Source: Microbacterium sp. AG238
Lineage (GTDB): Bacteria > Actinomycetota > Actinomycetes > Actinomycetales > Microbacteriaceae
Length of the DNA: 64,000 nt
NCBI RefSeq assembly: GCF_003610405.1
Contig: NZ_RAQC01000001.1
Coordinates: forward strand, 682,001-746,000
Direction of reading: 5' to 3'
Positions 27,704 to 36,244 of this stretch are shown in pieces. Within the stretch, counting starts at the first letter, position 1; the number at the start of each line of letters is the position of its first letter. The position numbers and the translations under genes were made by a program. Below the pieces are notes generated by a model. That model did not search any database. It worked only from the letters and a program-made list of their open reading frames with translations, and was not told the DNA's origin.

Positions 27704-28609
27704 ATGACTCGACCCGCCCTCGACTTCTTCCGCGTCTCCGTCGCGGACATCACCGACCTCACGCCGAGCTTCCGACGGTTCACCTTCCACGGCGACGACC
27801 TCGCCGACTACGGCGACCCCGGATTCGACCAGCGCGTGAAGATCCTGTTCCCCACCGACACCGCGTCCATCGACACCATGCCGACGGGCGACGATTGGTA
27901 CGACGGCTGGCGCGCCCTCTCCCCCGAGGCGCGCCCCGTGATGCGGACGTACACGACACGCGCCGTCCGGCCCGCCCTGCGCGAGGTCGACATCGACATG
28001 GTCGCCCACGATGTCCTCGGTCCGGCGTCGGCGTGGATCGCCGGCGCCCGCGTCGGTGACGAGGTGCTCATCCTCGCCCCGACGACCACGCACACCGGCG
28101 TGAGCTACGGGATCGACTTCGTCCCGCCCGCCGACACCGACGCCATCCTCCTCGCCGGTGATGAGACCGCCGCGCCGGCGATCGCCGTCATCCTCGAGCA
28201 GCTGCCTCCGGAGGCGCGCGGCACCGTGGTGCTGGAGGTCCCCACCGAGGCCGACCTCGACTACCTGCCGCACCATCCCGGGTTCGAGCGCCGGATCGCC
28301 GCGCGCTGTGGTGACGGCGAACGTCACGCGCATCTGATCCCGGCGGTCGAAGACACCGCCGCGCGTCTCGCTCCCGCCGGAATCGGCGCCGAGGTCGAAG
28401 AGATCGACATCGACGCCGACATCCTCTGGGAAGTGCCGCGCACCGCCAAGGGCGGCGCCGCCCTCAAGCGCGCGCCGCTCTACGCCTGGCTCGCCGGCGA
28501 GGCGTCGGCGATCAAGACTCTGCGACGCCACCTGGTCAGCACCGTGGGCGTCGACCGCCGAGCCGTTGCCTTCATGGGCTACTGGCGGCTCGGGCGCTCC
28601 GAGAACTGA
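27704..28609 (+). CDS. siderophore-interacting protein (FAD-dependent ferric reductase)
   Basis: A 301-residue flavoprotein of the ViuB/SIP family that reduces Fe(III)-siderophores to release iron in the cytosol. The FAD-binding motif RTYTTRAVRP is near residue 84, and the NAD(P)H-binding region contains ILLAGDETAAPAIAVILEQL. The C-terminal WxLAGE segment (YAWLAGEASAIK) and GYWRLGRSEN end are typical. It starts 10 bases after the ATPase gene and completes the uptake operon. Confidence 0.94.
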   Translation: MTRPALDFFRVSVADITDLTPSFRRFTFHGDDLADYGDPGFDQRVKILFPTDTASIDTMPTGDDWYDGWRALSPEARPVMRTYTTRAVRPALREVDIDMVAHDVLGPASAWIAGARVGDEVLILAPTTTHTGVSYGIDFVPPADTDAILLAGDETAAPAIAVILEQLPPEARGTVVLEVPTEADLDYLPHHPGFERRIAARCGDGERHAHLIPAVEDTAARLAPAGIGAEVEEIDIDADILWEVPRTAKGGAALKRAPLYAWLAGEASAIKTLRRHLVSTVGVDRRAVAFMGYWRLGRSEN

Positions 28610-28623
28610 CGAAGCCCGGACGA

Positions 28624-28681
28624 CGAGTCGCCAAGATTCGCGGGTGCGAGGAGCTCGGCATCCGCGTTCCTTGGCGAGTCG
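28624..28681. terminator. long imperfect hairpin between convergent genes
   Basis: Outer arms 28624-28635 and 28670-28681 pair over 12 positions with one mismatch; inner arms 28639-28647 and 28658-28666 pair over 9 with one G-U. It lies between the siderophore operon and the MalY-like gene. No U tract, so it may be a REP-like element rather than a terminator. Confidence 0.5.
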
Positions 28682-28694
28682 AGCGTGATGCGGC

Positions 28695-29873
28695 TCACCC
28701 GCGGGCAAGCACCGTCTGACGGGCGAACGCGCCGACGCGGCCGACGGCCTCTCGCAGGACCTCGGGCCCGCAGCCGAAGTTCAGACGCACGTGCCCGACG
28801 CCCTCCGTTCCGAAGAACGGCCCATGGTGGAGCGCGACGCGCGAGCCGTCACGGATCGCGTCGGCCGGGTCGTCGCCCCAGCCGTACGCCGACACGTCTA
28901 TCCACGCGAGGAATCCCGCGTCTGGGATGCGATAGCGCGCCCGCGGGAGATGCTCGGCCAGCAGCTCACCCAGCAGCCGCCGATTGAGGTCGAGCCGAGC
29001 GAGCAGACCGTCGAGCCACGCATCCGACTCCGGAGAGAACGCGGCGATCGTCGCCAGCGCGCCGAACAGACCGGTGCGCCATTCGACCTCCCAGGGCAGG
29101 CCGCGCACGACATCGGCGTTCGCCTCGGATGCCGTCACCATCACGGCGCACTTCAGACCGGCGAGGTTGTAGGCCTTGGACGCGCTCGTCACGGCGTACC
29201 CGACCGCGGCGGCCTCCGACGATGCCGTGAGAAATGGGGTGAACACGACGTCAGCCGCGGCGAGCGGGCCGTGGATCTCGTCGCTGATCACGACGGCGTC
29301 ATACCTGCGCGCGATCGCCGCGAGCGCGCGGAGAGACTCGAGCGAATGGACCGTTCCCGTCGGATTGTGAGGGTTGCACAGCAGCACGGCCCGGGCACCG
29401 GCGGCGAGAGCCCGCTCGATACCGTCGATGTCGAGCTCCCAGGCCGACCCCGTATCGACGAGCGACACCTCCTCGACGATGGCCCCCGCCTCGGCGACCG
29501 TGTCGAAGAACGGCGGGTAGACCGGAGGATTGACCACGACCCGATCTCCGGGGGCGACCGTGGCACGCAGGAGCTCGACGACGCCCATCATGACGTCTCC
29601 GGTCCAGCGGACGCGGTTCGGGTCGACCGTCCATCCCCACCGCCGCTGGGCGAATCCGACGAACGCCTCCGCGATGCCGGGCTGCGGGGGCGTGTAGCCG
29701 GTGTCACCGATCTCGACCGCTTCGCGAAGCGCACGCGTGATCGGCTCGGCCAGCGCGAAGTCGGTCTCGGCGACGAACATCGGGATGACGTCGTGCGGAT
29801 ACGATCGCCATTTCGTGCTCGACCGTCGCCGCAGCGTCTCGAGCGGGAGGGCGTCGAGGGGCTGGATGTTCAT
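28695..29873 (-). CDS. MalY/PatB-like PLP-dependent aminotransferase or C-S lyase
   Basis: A 392-residue fold-type I PLP enzyme. The PLP lysine is in SASKAYNLAGLK near residue 230, with CNPHNPTGTVHS and VISDEIHGPL motifs and the C-terminal Arg in RLNFGCG. The N-terminus LRRRSSTKWRSYPHDVIPMFVAETDF is typical of the MalY/PatB group, which act as cystathionine beta-lyases. It may provide homocysteine and pyruvate from cystathionine, but other C-S lyase substrates are possible. It stands alone, with a hairpin on each side. Confidence 0.87.
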   Translation of the reverse strand: MNIQPLDALPLETLRRRSSTKWRSYPHDVIPMFVAETDFALAEPITRALREAVEIGDTGYTPPQPGIAEAFVGFAQRRWGWTVDPNRVRWTGDVMMGVVELLRATVAPGDRVVVNPPVYPPFFDTVAEAGAIVEEVSLVDTGSAWELDIDGIERALAAGARAVLLCNPHNPTGTVHSLESLRALAAIARRYDAVVISDEIHGPLAAADVVFTPFLTASSEAAAVGYAVTSASKAYNLAGLKCAVMVTASEANADVVRGLPWEVEWRTGLFGALATIAAFSPESDAWLDGLLARLDLNRRLLGELLAEHLPRARYRIPDAGFLAWIDVSAYGWGDDPADAIRDGSRVALHHGPFFGTEGVGHVRLNFGCGPEVLREAVGRVGAFARQTVLARG

Positions 29874-29925
29874 TCGGCGAGCCTAATCGCGGCGCCGGTC
29901 GGTCCGCCGGAAGGTGTCGCCGCAT

Positions 29926-29973
29926 GACGAAAGCCCCCGTCGCCGCCGAGGGGCGGTCACGAGGGCTTTCGTC
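29926..29973 (-). terminator. hairpin after the suf operon
   Basis: An 11-bp stem (29926-29936 with 29963-29973, GACGAAAGCCC and complement) begins 13 bases after the sufT stop on the minus strand, just upstream of the MalY-like gene's start. No long U tract is seen. Confidence 0.6.
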
Positions 29974-29985
29974 TCCGGAGTTCCG

Positions 29986-30315
29986 TCAGATCGCGAAACC
30001 GAGGGCGCGCATCATGTCGCGGCCGTCGTCGGTGATCCGCTCGGGGCCCCACGGCGGCATCCACACCCAGTTGATGCGAAAGCGATCCACGACGTCGTCG
30101 AGGGCCTGTGCTGTCTGCTCCTCGAGGACGTCGGTCAGCGGGCAGCCCGCCGACGTCAGCGTCATGTGGATGATGAGAGCGTCGTTCTCGTCGTCCCACG
30201 CGAGGTCGTAGATGAGACCCAGGTCGACGACGTTGATCCCCAGCTCGGGGTCCATGACGTCCTTGAGGGCCTCGGTGACCTCGTCGTACTTCTCGGGCGC
30301 GAGTGTTGCGGTCAT
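29986..30315 (-). CDS. sufT: SufT-like Fe-S assembly factor (DUF59/MIP18)
   Basis: A 109-residue MIP18-family protein with the hallmarks DPELGINVVDLGLIYD near residue 22 and TSAGCPL near 55, the Cys being conserved in the family. In other bacteria it helps mature or traffic Fe-S clusters. It starts 9 bases after the sufC stop, making it the last suf gene. There are no genes for SufS or SufU between them. Confidence 0.9.
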   Translation of the reverse strand: MTATLAPEKYDEVTEALKDVMDPELGINVVDLGLIYDLAWDDENDALIIHMTLTSAGCPLTDVLEEQTAQALDDVVDRFRINWVWMPPWGPERITDDGRDMMRALGFAI

Positions 30316-30324
30316 GTAACGATC

Positions 30325-31095
30325 TTACGCGTCGACGGGGGCGTCGGCGTCGAGGAAGCGGTCGTAGCCCTCTTCTTCGAGTCGGTCGGCGAGCTCGGGG
30401 CCGCCTTCCTCGACGATACGGCCCTTGACCATGACGTGGACGAACTGCGGCTGGATGTAGCGCAGGATGCGGGTGTAGTGCGTGATCAACAGCACGCCCA
30501 GGTCGGTCTCGGACTTCGCCCGATTCACGCCCTCGGAGACGATCTTGAGCGCGTCGACATCGAGACCGGAGTCGGTCTCGTCGAGCACCGCGATCTTCGG
30601 CTTGAGCAGCTCGAGCTGGAGGATCTCGTGGCGCTTCTTCTCGCCGCCCGAGAAGCCCTCGTTGACGTTGCGCTGCGCGAACTTCGGGTCCATGCGCAGG
30701 TTGGCCATCGCCTGCTTGACATCCTTCGTCCACGACCGGATCGCCGGCGCCTCTCCCGCGACGGCCGTCTTGGCGGTACGGAGGAAGTTCGTGACCGTGA
30801 TGCCGGGCACCTCGACCGGGTACTGCATCGCGAGGAAGAGGCCCGCACGAGCGCGCTCGTCGACGGACATCTCGAGGACGTCCTCGCCGTCGAGCGTGAT
30901 CGAGCCGCCGGTGACGGTGTACTTGGGGTGACCGGCGATCGCGTAGGCGAGCGTCGACTTGCCGGAGCCGTTGGGCCCCATGATCGCGTGGGTCTCGCCG
31001 GTGCGCACCGTGAGGGTGACACCGTTGAGGATCGGGGTGGGCCCCGCCTCGGTCTCGACCGTCACGTGCAGGTCGCGGATCTCGAGAACAGACAT
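30325..31095 (-). CDS. sufC: Fe-S assembly ATPase SufC
   Basis: The 256-residue ATPase of the SufBCD scaffold. Walker A is GPNGSGKST near residue 40, the signature is the SufC-type FSGGEKKRHEILQ rather than a plain LSGGQ, and Walker B is IAVLDETDSGLD, with the unusual but family-typical Thr in place of Pro. It lies 15 bases after the Rieske gene on the minus strand. Confidence 0.96.
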   Translation of the reverse strand: MSVLEIRDLHVTVETEAGPTPILNGVTLTVRTGETHAIMGPNGSGKSTLAYAIAGHPKYTVTGGSITLDGEDVLEMSVDERARAGLFLAMQYPVEVPGITVTNFLRTAKTAVAGEAPAIRSWTKDVKQAMANLRMDPKFAQRNVNEGFSGGEKKRHEILQLELLKPKIAVLDETDSGLDVDALKIVSEGVNRAKSETDLGVLLITHYTRILRYIQPQFVHVMVKGRIVEEGGPELADRLEEEGYDRFLDADAPVDA

Positions 31096-31110
31096 GTCGG
31101 GTTCCTTACT

Positions 31111-31440
31111 TCACTTCACATCGCGGGTCACGGCGGGATCGATGAGGATGTCGTCCCCGTCGATCGTGACCTCGTAAACGGGGACCGGCTCGTAGGCCGG
31201 GAGATTCAGCGGTGCGCCGGTGCGCAATGAGAACGCCGAGCCGTGGGCCCAGCACTCCAGCGTGTCACCTTCGACGAAACCCTCGGCGAGCGAGATGTCG
31301 CCGTGGGTGCAGGTATCGCCGATCGCGTGCACCTCGCCGTTGCCGTCGAGCACGACGGCCATGGGGACTTTGTCGATGACGACGCGCACAGCGGTGTCCT
31401 GCTCGAGCTCGCTGAGCTTCAGGACCTTCTGCGCGGTCAC
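31111..31440 (-). CDS. Rieske [2Fe-2S] ferredoxin-type protein of the suf operon
   Basis: A 109-residue single-domain Rieske protein. The cluster ligands are C-x-H in GDTCTHGDISLAEG and C-x2-H in LECWAHGSAFSL. It has no signal peptide. Its GTG start overlaps the sufD stop by four bases (GTGA), so it is translationally coupled. A Rieske gene inside suf operons is usual in many actinobacteria; an electron-transfer or regulatory role in cluster assembly is suspected but not shown. Confidence 0.92.
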   Translation of the reverse strand: MTAQKVLKLSELEQDTAVRVVIDKVPMAVVLDGNGEVHAIGDTCTHGDISLAEGFVEGDTLECWAHGSAFSLRTGAPLNLPAYEPVPVYEVTIDGDDILIDPAVTRDVK

Positions 31441-32621
31441 GCGCCGGCTCCGGCGGCGAGCTCGGCCTCGATGGCCTCCAACAGCTCGTCGGCCAGCTCG
31501 TCGACGCCCATCTTCTGGACGATCTCGGCGAGGAAGCCGAGCACGACGAGACGACGCGCCTCAGCCTCGGGGATGCCGCGCGCCTGCAGGTAGAACAGCT
31601 GCTGGTCGTCGAATCGTCCGGTCGCGCTGGCGTGGCCGGCGCCCCGGATGTCACCGGTCTCGATCTCAAGGTTCGGGATCGAGTCGGCTCGGGCGCCGTC
31701 GGTGAGGACGAGATTGCGGTTCGCCTCGTACGAGTCGGTGCCCACGGCATCCGGGCCGATCAGGACATCGCCGATCCACACACTGTGGGCGCTCTCGCCT
31801 TGCAGCGCGCCCTTGTAGAGCACGTCGCCGACGGTCTGCGGGCCCTTGTGATGGAGGTAGACCTGGCTCTCGAGATGCTGTCCCGCATCCGCGAACGACA
31901 GTCCGTACATGCGTCCCTCGGCGCCGGAGCCCGCGAGTTCGAGCGACGGGTTCACGCGGACCACCGCGCCGCCGAGGCTCACCACGACGTGGGTGAGCGA
32001 GGCGTCGCGGTCGACGCGCGCCTGGTGCGCCGCGGCGTGCACGGCGTCGTCATCCCAGCGCTGCAGCGAGACGACCGTCAGGGCCGAGCCGTCGCGAGCG
32101 ATGATCTCGACGTTCTGCGCATGTGCGGCGGTGCCCTCGTGGCGCAGGATCACCGTTCCGCGTGCGTTCGGCATGGCCTCGATCACGACGTGGGCGTGCG
32201 CGAGTCCGCCGTTGCCCCGAAGGCTGACGACCACCGGCTCGCTCAGTTCGACGCCGGCCGGGATCCGCAGCAGCGGAGCCTCGTGCTCCTGCGACCACGC
32301 GATGGCACTCGGCAGATCCTCCGGACGGAACACCTCGCCCCGGGGCGCGTCGCCGACACGGAGCCGAGCCTGCTCGACCTCCGCCGGCGCGCTGACCTCG
32401 ACGGACACGACCCCCGTCGGGCCGGGCTCGTCCACCAGCAGCGGAGCCAGTCGATCGATCGGTGTGTGCTTCCAGTTGACCTCGCGGCCCGTCGGGGTGG
32501 CGAAGTCGGCCGGGTCGTACGACGCCGGCCGCTCGGACCGCGTCTGGATCGGCACGAATGCCGCCGCAGGGTCGATGTGGCCCTTCTCGCCGGTGGCGGG
32601 GGCCTGGGTGACGCTCGTCAT
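31437..32621 (-). CDS. sufD: Fe-S assembly protein SufD
   Basis: A 394-residue partner of SufB in the SufBCD scaffold, with the right-handed beta-helix core (long runs of VSLQRW, LSFADAGQHLESQVYLHHKG-type repeats) and the C-terminal conserved segment containing FYLQARGIPEAEARRLVVLGF. The N-terminal MTSVTQ is taken at ATG 32621, one base after the sufB stop. The longer upstream frame is inside sufB and rejected. Confidence 0.93.
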   Translation of the reverse strand: MTSVTQAPATGEKGHIDPAAAFVPIQTRSERPASYDPADFATPTGREVNWKHTPIDRLAPLLVDEPGPTGVVSVEVSAPAEVEQARLRVGDAPRGEVFRPEDLPSAIAWSQEHEAPLLRIPAGVELSEPVVVSLRGNGGLAHAHVVIEAMPNARGTVILRHEGTAAHAQNVEIIARDGSALTVVSLQRWDDDAVHAAAHQARVDRDASLTHVVVSLGGAVVRVNPSLELAGSGAEGRMYGLSFADAGQHLESQVYLHHKGPQTVGDVLYKGALQGESAHSVWIGDVLIGPDAVGTDSYEANRNLVLTDGARADSIPNLEIETGDIRGAGHASATGRFDDQQLFYLQARGIPEAEARRLVVLGFLAEIVQKMGVDELADELLEAIEAELAAGAGA

Positions 32622-32622
32622 A

Positions 32623-34041
32623 TCAGCCGACGCTGCCTTCCATGCCCATCTCGATGAGCTTGTTGAGTTCGAGGGCGTACTCCATCGGGAGCTCACGCGC
32701 GATCGGCTCGATGAACCCGCGCACGATCATGGCCATCGCCTCGTCCTCGGGCATGCCGCGGCTCATGAGGTAGAACAGCTGCTCCTCGGAGACCTTCGAC
32801 ACGGTGGCCTCGTGGCCGAGCTGGACGTCGTCGACGCGGATGTCGATCGCGGGATAGGTGTCGGATCGCGAGATGGTGTCGACGAGCAGGGCATCGCACC
32901 GCACGGTGTTCGCCGAGTGATGCGCGTTCGCATCGACCCGCACCTCGCCGCGGTAGCCGGCCCGGCCGCCGCCGCGTGCGATCGACTTCGACACGATCGA
33001 CGACTGCGTGTACGGCGCCATGTGGATCATCTTGGCGCCCGCGTCCTGGTGCTGACCGGGACCGGCGAAGGCCACCGAGAGCGTCTCGCCCTTGGCGTGC
33101 TCGCCCATCAGGTAGATCGACGGGTACTTCATCGTCACCTTCGATCCGATGTTGCCGTCGACCCACTCCATCGTCGCGCCCTCGTGCGCGACCGCACGCT
33201 TGGTGACGAGGTTGTACACGTTGTTCGACCAGTTCTGGATCGTCGTGTAGCGAACGCGGGCGTTCTTCTTGACGATGATCTCGACAACCGCCGAGTGGAG
33301 CGAGTCGCTCTTGTAGATCGGCGCGGTGCATCCCTCGATGTAGTGGACGTAGCTGTCCTCGTCGGCGATGATCAGCGTCCGCTCGAACTGGCCCATGTTC
33401 TCGGTGTTGATCCGGAAGTAGGCCTGCAGCGGGATCTCGACGTGGACGCCCTTGGGGACGTAGACGAACGACCCGCCCGACCAGACGGCCGTGTTCAGCG
33501 CGGCGAACTTGTTGTCGCCGGCCGGGATGACGGTGCCGAAGTACTCCTCGAAGAACTCCGGGTGCTCACGGAGCGCTGTGTCGGTGTCCATGAAGATGAC
33601 GCCCTGCGCCTCGAGGTCTTCGCGGATCTGGTGATACACGACCTCGGACTCGTACTGCGCCGCGACACCGGCGACGAGGCGCTGCCGCTCGGCCTCGGGG
33701 ATGCCGAGCTTCTCGTACGTCTCGCGGATCTCAGCCGGGAGGTCTTCCCATGACTGCGCCTGCTTCTCCGTCGAGCGCACGAAGTACTTGATGTTGTCGA
33801 AGTCGATGTCGCTGAGGTCGGCGCCCCATGTCGGCATCGGCTTGCGGCCGAACAGCTGATAACCCTTCAGACGGGTCTTCAGCATCCACTCCGGCTCGTT
33901 CTTGAGAGCCGAGATCCCGCGGACGACGTCCTCGTTGATGCCGCGTTGCGCGACAGCGCCTGCGGCATCCGTGTCGTGCCAGCCGAACTCGTACACCCCC
34001 AGGCCTTCGAGTTCCGGTCGGTCGATCAGCACATCCGACAT
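32623..34041 (-). CDS. sufB: Fe-S assembly protein SufB
   Basis: The 472-residue scaffold subunit on which clusters form. It has the [20 protein letters not shown] segment, the conserved EGCTAPIY motif with the scaffold Cys, and a C-terminal domain shared with SufD ([21 protein letters not shown]). It is first gene of the operon sufB-sufD-Rieske-sufC-sufT. No sufR regulator precedes it: upstream is the divergent ctaA, 246 bases away, and I saw no clear operator there. Confidence 0.96.
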   Translation of the reverse strand: MSDVLIDRPELEGLGVYEFGWHDTDAAGAVAQRGINEDVVRGISALKNEPEWMLKTRLKGYQLFGRKPMPTWGADLSDIDFDNIKYFVRSTEKQAQSWEDLPAEIRETYEKLGIPEAERQRLVAGVAAQYESEVVYHQIREDLEAQGVIFMDTDTALREHPEFFEEYFGTVIPAGDNKFAALNTAVWSGGSFVYVPKGVHVEIPLQAYFRINTENMGQFERTLIIADEDSYVHYIEGCTAPIYKSDSLHSAVVEIIVKKNARVRYTTIQNWSNNVYNLVTKRAVAHEGATMEWVDGNIGSKVTMKYPSIYLMGEHAKGETLSVAFAGPGQHQDAGAKMIHMAPYTQSSIVSKSIARGGGRAGYRGEVRVDANAHHSANTVRCDALLVDTISRSDTYPAIDIRVDDVQLGHEATVSKVSEEQLFYLMSRGMPEDEAMAMIVRGFIEPIARELPMEYALELNKLIEMGMEGSVG

Positions 34042-34287
34042 GACTTTCCTCCTCTTCGCACCGCAACGGTGTCATCCGTCCCGGCATTCCCGACTCCGAC
34101 GGGAGTCACGTGGACGGGGATGCCGATTCGCGGGCCTGATGGACGCGGATGCCGCGCCTAGACTGTGAGGGACGACGTGCACACGCGCCGCCATCCCGAA
34201 CACACCCGATTCTACAGGCAACGCCCCCACCCGCGGGCCTGCCCGGAACGTACGAGGCGCGAATCGAGCGCCTCGCGGAGGACTCCG

Positions 34288-35256
34288 ATGACACAGGTCC
34301 GAACCCGCCCCGGACTCGTCGCGACGATCATGCCGACCGCCATCACGCGCTGGACGCGCGTCATGGGGTGGCTACTCGTCATCACGAACATCGGGATCGT
34401 CGGCACCGGCGGCCTCGTTCGCCTGACCGGGTCGGGCATGGGATGCGAGACCTGGCCCTACTGCACTGAGGGCTCGCTCACCCCGACCCCTGAGATGGGC
34501 ATCCACGGCGTCATCGAATTCGGCAACCGCACCCTCACCGGCGTGCTGGTCGTCGTCGCATTACTGGCGTTCCTCTCGGTGATCCGACTGCGTGCGACAC
34601 GACGCGAACTCCCCGTGCTGAGCTTCCTCGTCGGACTCGGGATCATCGTGCAGGCCGTCGTCGGGGGCATCACGGTGTGGCTGCACCTGCACCCCAGCAT
34701 CGTGGGCCTGCACTACCTCATCTCGGCCGCCCTGGTCGCGCTCGCCACCGCGTTCCTCGTGCGCCTCTACGCCACCCCCGGACCGCGGGTGCGCATCGTT
34801 CCCCGCGCGTACGCCATCGCCACGCACGCCACGACGCTCGCCGTCACGGTGACGGTCGTCGTCGGCATCCTCCTCACCGGGGCGGGCCCGCACGCCGGCG
34901 ACGACGCCGCGGCGCGCAACGGCCTCGACCCGATCTTCTGGCAGCACGTGCACAGCTGGCCGGCCTACGTCACGCTCGTGCTGACGCTCGTGCTGGTCTC
35001 GGGGGCCATCCGCCTCCCCCGCACGACCGGTCTGCAGCGCTGGACCGGTCTGCTGCTCGGCGTCGAGTTGCTGCAGATCGCGGTCGGGCTCTGGCAGGCG
35101 CGCACGGGGCTGCCGATCGTGCTCGTCAACATCCACATGGTGCTCGCGGTCGCGCTGGTGGCTGCGATGGTCGCCGTCGTGATGTCGCTGAAAGCTCCGC
35201 TGTCGAGCGCCACGCCCGCCGCCGAACGAGAGGTCGCGCGCACAGAAGCCTCATAG
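34288..35256 (+). CDS. ctaA: heme A synthase (COX15/CtaA)
   Basis: Converts heme O to heme A for cytochrome c oxidase in the membrane. The 322-residue protein has eight hydrophobic helices in two four-helix bundles. Conserved elements are GLVRLTGSGMGCETWPYCTEGS near residue 33 with its Cys pair, IEFGNRTLTG, and His residues in HYLISAALV and in WQHVHSWPAY. ATG 34288 has CGGAGG just upstream; the longer open frame upstream is not used. ctaB is on the other side of the repeat region, divergent. Confidence 0.93.
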   Translation: MTQVRTRPGLVATIMPTAITRWTRVMGWLLVITNIGIVGTGGLVRLTGSGMGCETWPYCTEGSLTPTPEMGIHGVIEFGNRTLTGVLVVVALLAFLSVIRLRATRRELPVLSFLVGLGIIVQAVVGGITVWLHLHPSIVGLHYLISAALVALATAFLVRLYATPGPRVRIVPRAYAIATHATTLAVTVTVVVGILLTGAGPHAGDDAAARNGLDPIFWQHVHSWPAYVTLVLTLVLVSGAIRLPRTTGLQRWTGLLLGVELLQIAVGLWQARTGLPIVLVNIHMVLAVALVAAMVAVVMSLKAPLSSATPAAEREVARTEAS

Positions 35257-35335
35257 GCTTCGTATGGGGCACGCAGAGGTCGACCCCGCAGAGTGTTCGA
35301 GGCCGCCGACAGCGGTCGCGACACGAAGGAGCACC

Positions 35336-35842
35336 ATGACCGTTCACCCCCGCCTCGTCCGCAGCATCCCGTTCTGGATTCTCGTCGCCGGATCGGTTGC
35401 CGCGATCGGCGGTGGCGCCTACATCCTGGTCGAGAAGCTCAGCAACATGGAGGCGACCATCCTCGACAACACCGCCACGGGAGTCGACGTGTACGTCGGC
35501 CAGATCTGGGGCGTGTTCGGCGGCATCCTCGTCGGTGCCGGCGTCGTCGGGCTGGCCCTCGCCCTCGCCGCCGCGGCTGTGAGCTCGGCGATCCCGACCT
35601 CCGCGCGCGGCGCCGGCAAGCGCGAGCGCGGCGCTTCCGCCCCGGACGCCACGACTCCCGTCGCGTCGGAGCCCGTCGCCTCGGAGCCCGTCGCCTCGGA
35701 GCCCGTCGCCTCGGAGCCCGTCGCCTCGGAGCGCGTCGTCTCGACCGAGACGACCGCGGTGCCCGCCGCTGGCATCTCGGCACACGACACGGCCGCGACC
35801 TCGACCCTCGAGTCGCCGTCCGATGACGCGCAGCAGCGCTGA
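35336..35842 (+). CDS. small membrane protein with tandem PVASE repeat
   Basis: A 168-residue protein of unknown function. It has two transmembrane helices (about 13-33 and 62-85), joined by an extracytoplasmic loop, then a long acidic, Ala/Ser/Thr-rich cytoplasmic tail. In the tail five copies of Pro-Val-Ala-Ser-Glu run in tandem (bases 35657-35731) with a sixth, decayed copy. A GAAGGAG ribosome site precedes ATG 35336. It follows ctaA by 79 bases and may be cotranscribed. I recognise no domain. Confidence 0.7.
   Translation: MTVHPRLVRSIPFWILVAGSVAAIGGGAYILVEKLSNMEATILDNTATGVDVYVGQIWGVFGGILVGAGVVGLALALAAAAVSSAIPTSARGAGKRERGASAPDATTPVASEPVASEPVASEPVASEPVASERVVSTETTAVPAAGISAHDTAATSTLESPSDDAQQR
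35657..35746 (+). repeat. 15-bp in-frame tandem repeat
   Basis: Five near-identical 15-base units coding Pro-Val-Ala-Ser-Glu run from 35657 to 35731, followed by a degenerate unit (Arg-Val-Val-Ser-Thr). The unit is in frame, so copy-number change would lengthen or shorten the protein without frameshift. Confidence 0.85.
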
Positions 35843-35859
35843 CCAGCGCCGCTGACATC

Positions 35860-35916
35860 CAGAACGGCCGTCCTTCGCGCCGCCCGGGCCCCCGGGTGCG
35901 GAGGGCGGCCGTTCTG
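35860..35916 (+). terminator. hairpin after the small membrane protein gene
   Basis: An 11-bp perfect outer stem (35860-35870 with 35906-35916) and a GC-rich inner palindrome CCGGGCCCCCGG lie 17 bases after the stop. U tract is weak. Confidence 0.6.
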
Positions 35917-36027
35917 CTCGTGTGCCCGTAGCCCGAGCCCTCCGTCGCGCCTCCTCACCCCGAAGCGGCATCACCCGCCACGTGGGCCCGCCGATCCCGC
36001 GGTTCATGTGTCACCGAGCGCCCCAAC

Positions 36028-36244
36028 CACCCCGCGAAGCGGCGCCAACCGCCAACCGAGCCCAACCCCGCGAGCTCACCCGGCAGCACACGCCCCCACC
36101 CACCCCGCGAAGCGGCGCCAACCGCCAACCGAGCAACCCGGCGAGCTCACCTGGCAGCACACGCCCCCACCCACCCCGCGAAGCGGCGCCAACCGCCAAC
36201 CGAGCCCAAACCCGGCGAGCTCACCTGGCAGCACACGCCCGCAC
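36028..36244. repeat. intergenic tandem repeat, three copies of about 71-73 bp
   Basis: Three direct copies start at 36028, 36101 and 36172. Each contains GAAGCGGCGCCAACCGCC, then CAACCGAG, a GAGCTCACC segment and GGCAGCACACGCCC. Copies 2 and 3 share CACCTGGCAG where copy 1 has CACCCGGCAG; small indels separate them. There is no spacer structure as in CRISPR. It fills most of the 467-base gap between the membrane protein gene and ctaB, together with hairpins at its ends. No supported gene lies in it. Confidence 0.9.

Noticed and set aside
30325-31095. SufC as a transporter ATPase with a damaged Walker B
   Set aside because: DETDSGLD and FSGGEKKR are the normal SufC motifs, and the suf context is clear.
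36011-36199. A small minus-strand open frame inside the tandem repeat
   Set aside because: It only reflects the repeat, translates to repeated WG/RG-rich segments and has no ribosome site.
36028-36244. Possible CRISPR array
   Set aside because: The copies are contiguous, 71-73 bp long, without unique spacers, and there are no cas genes.
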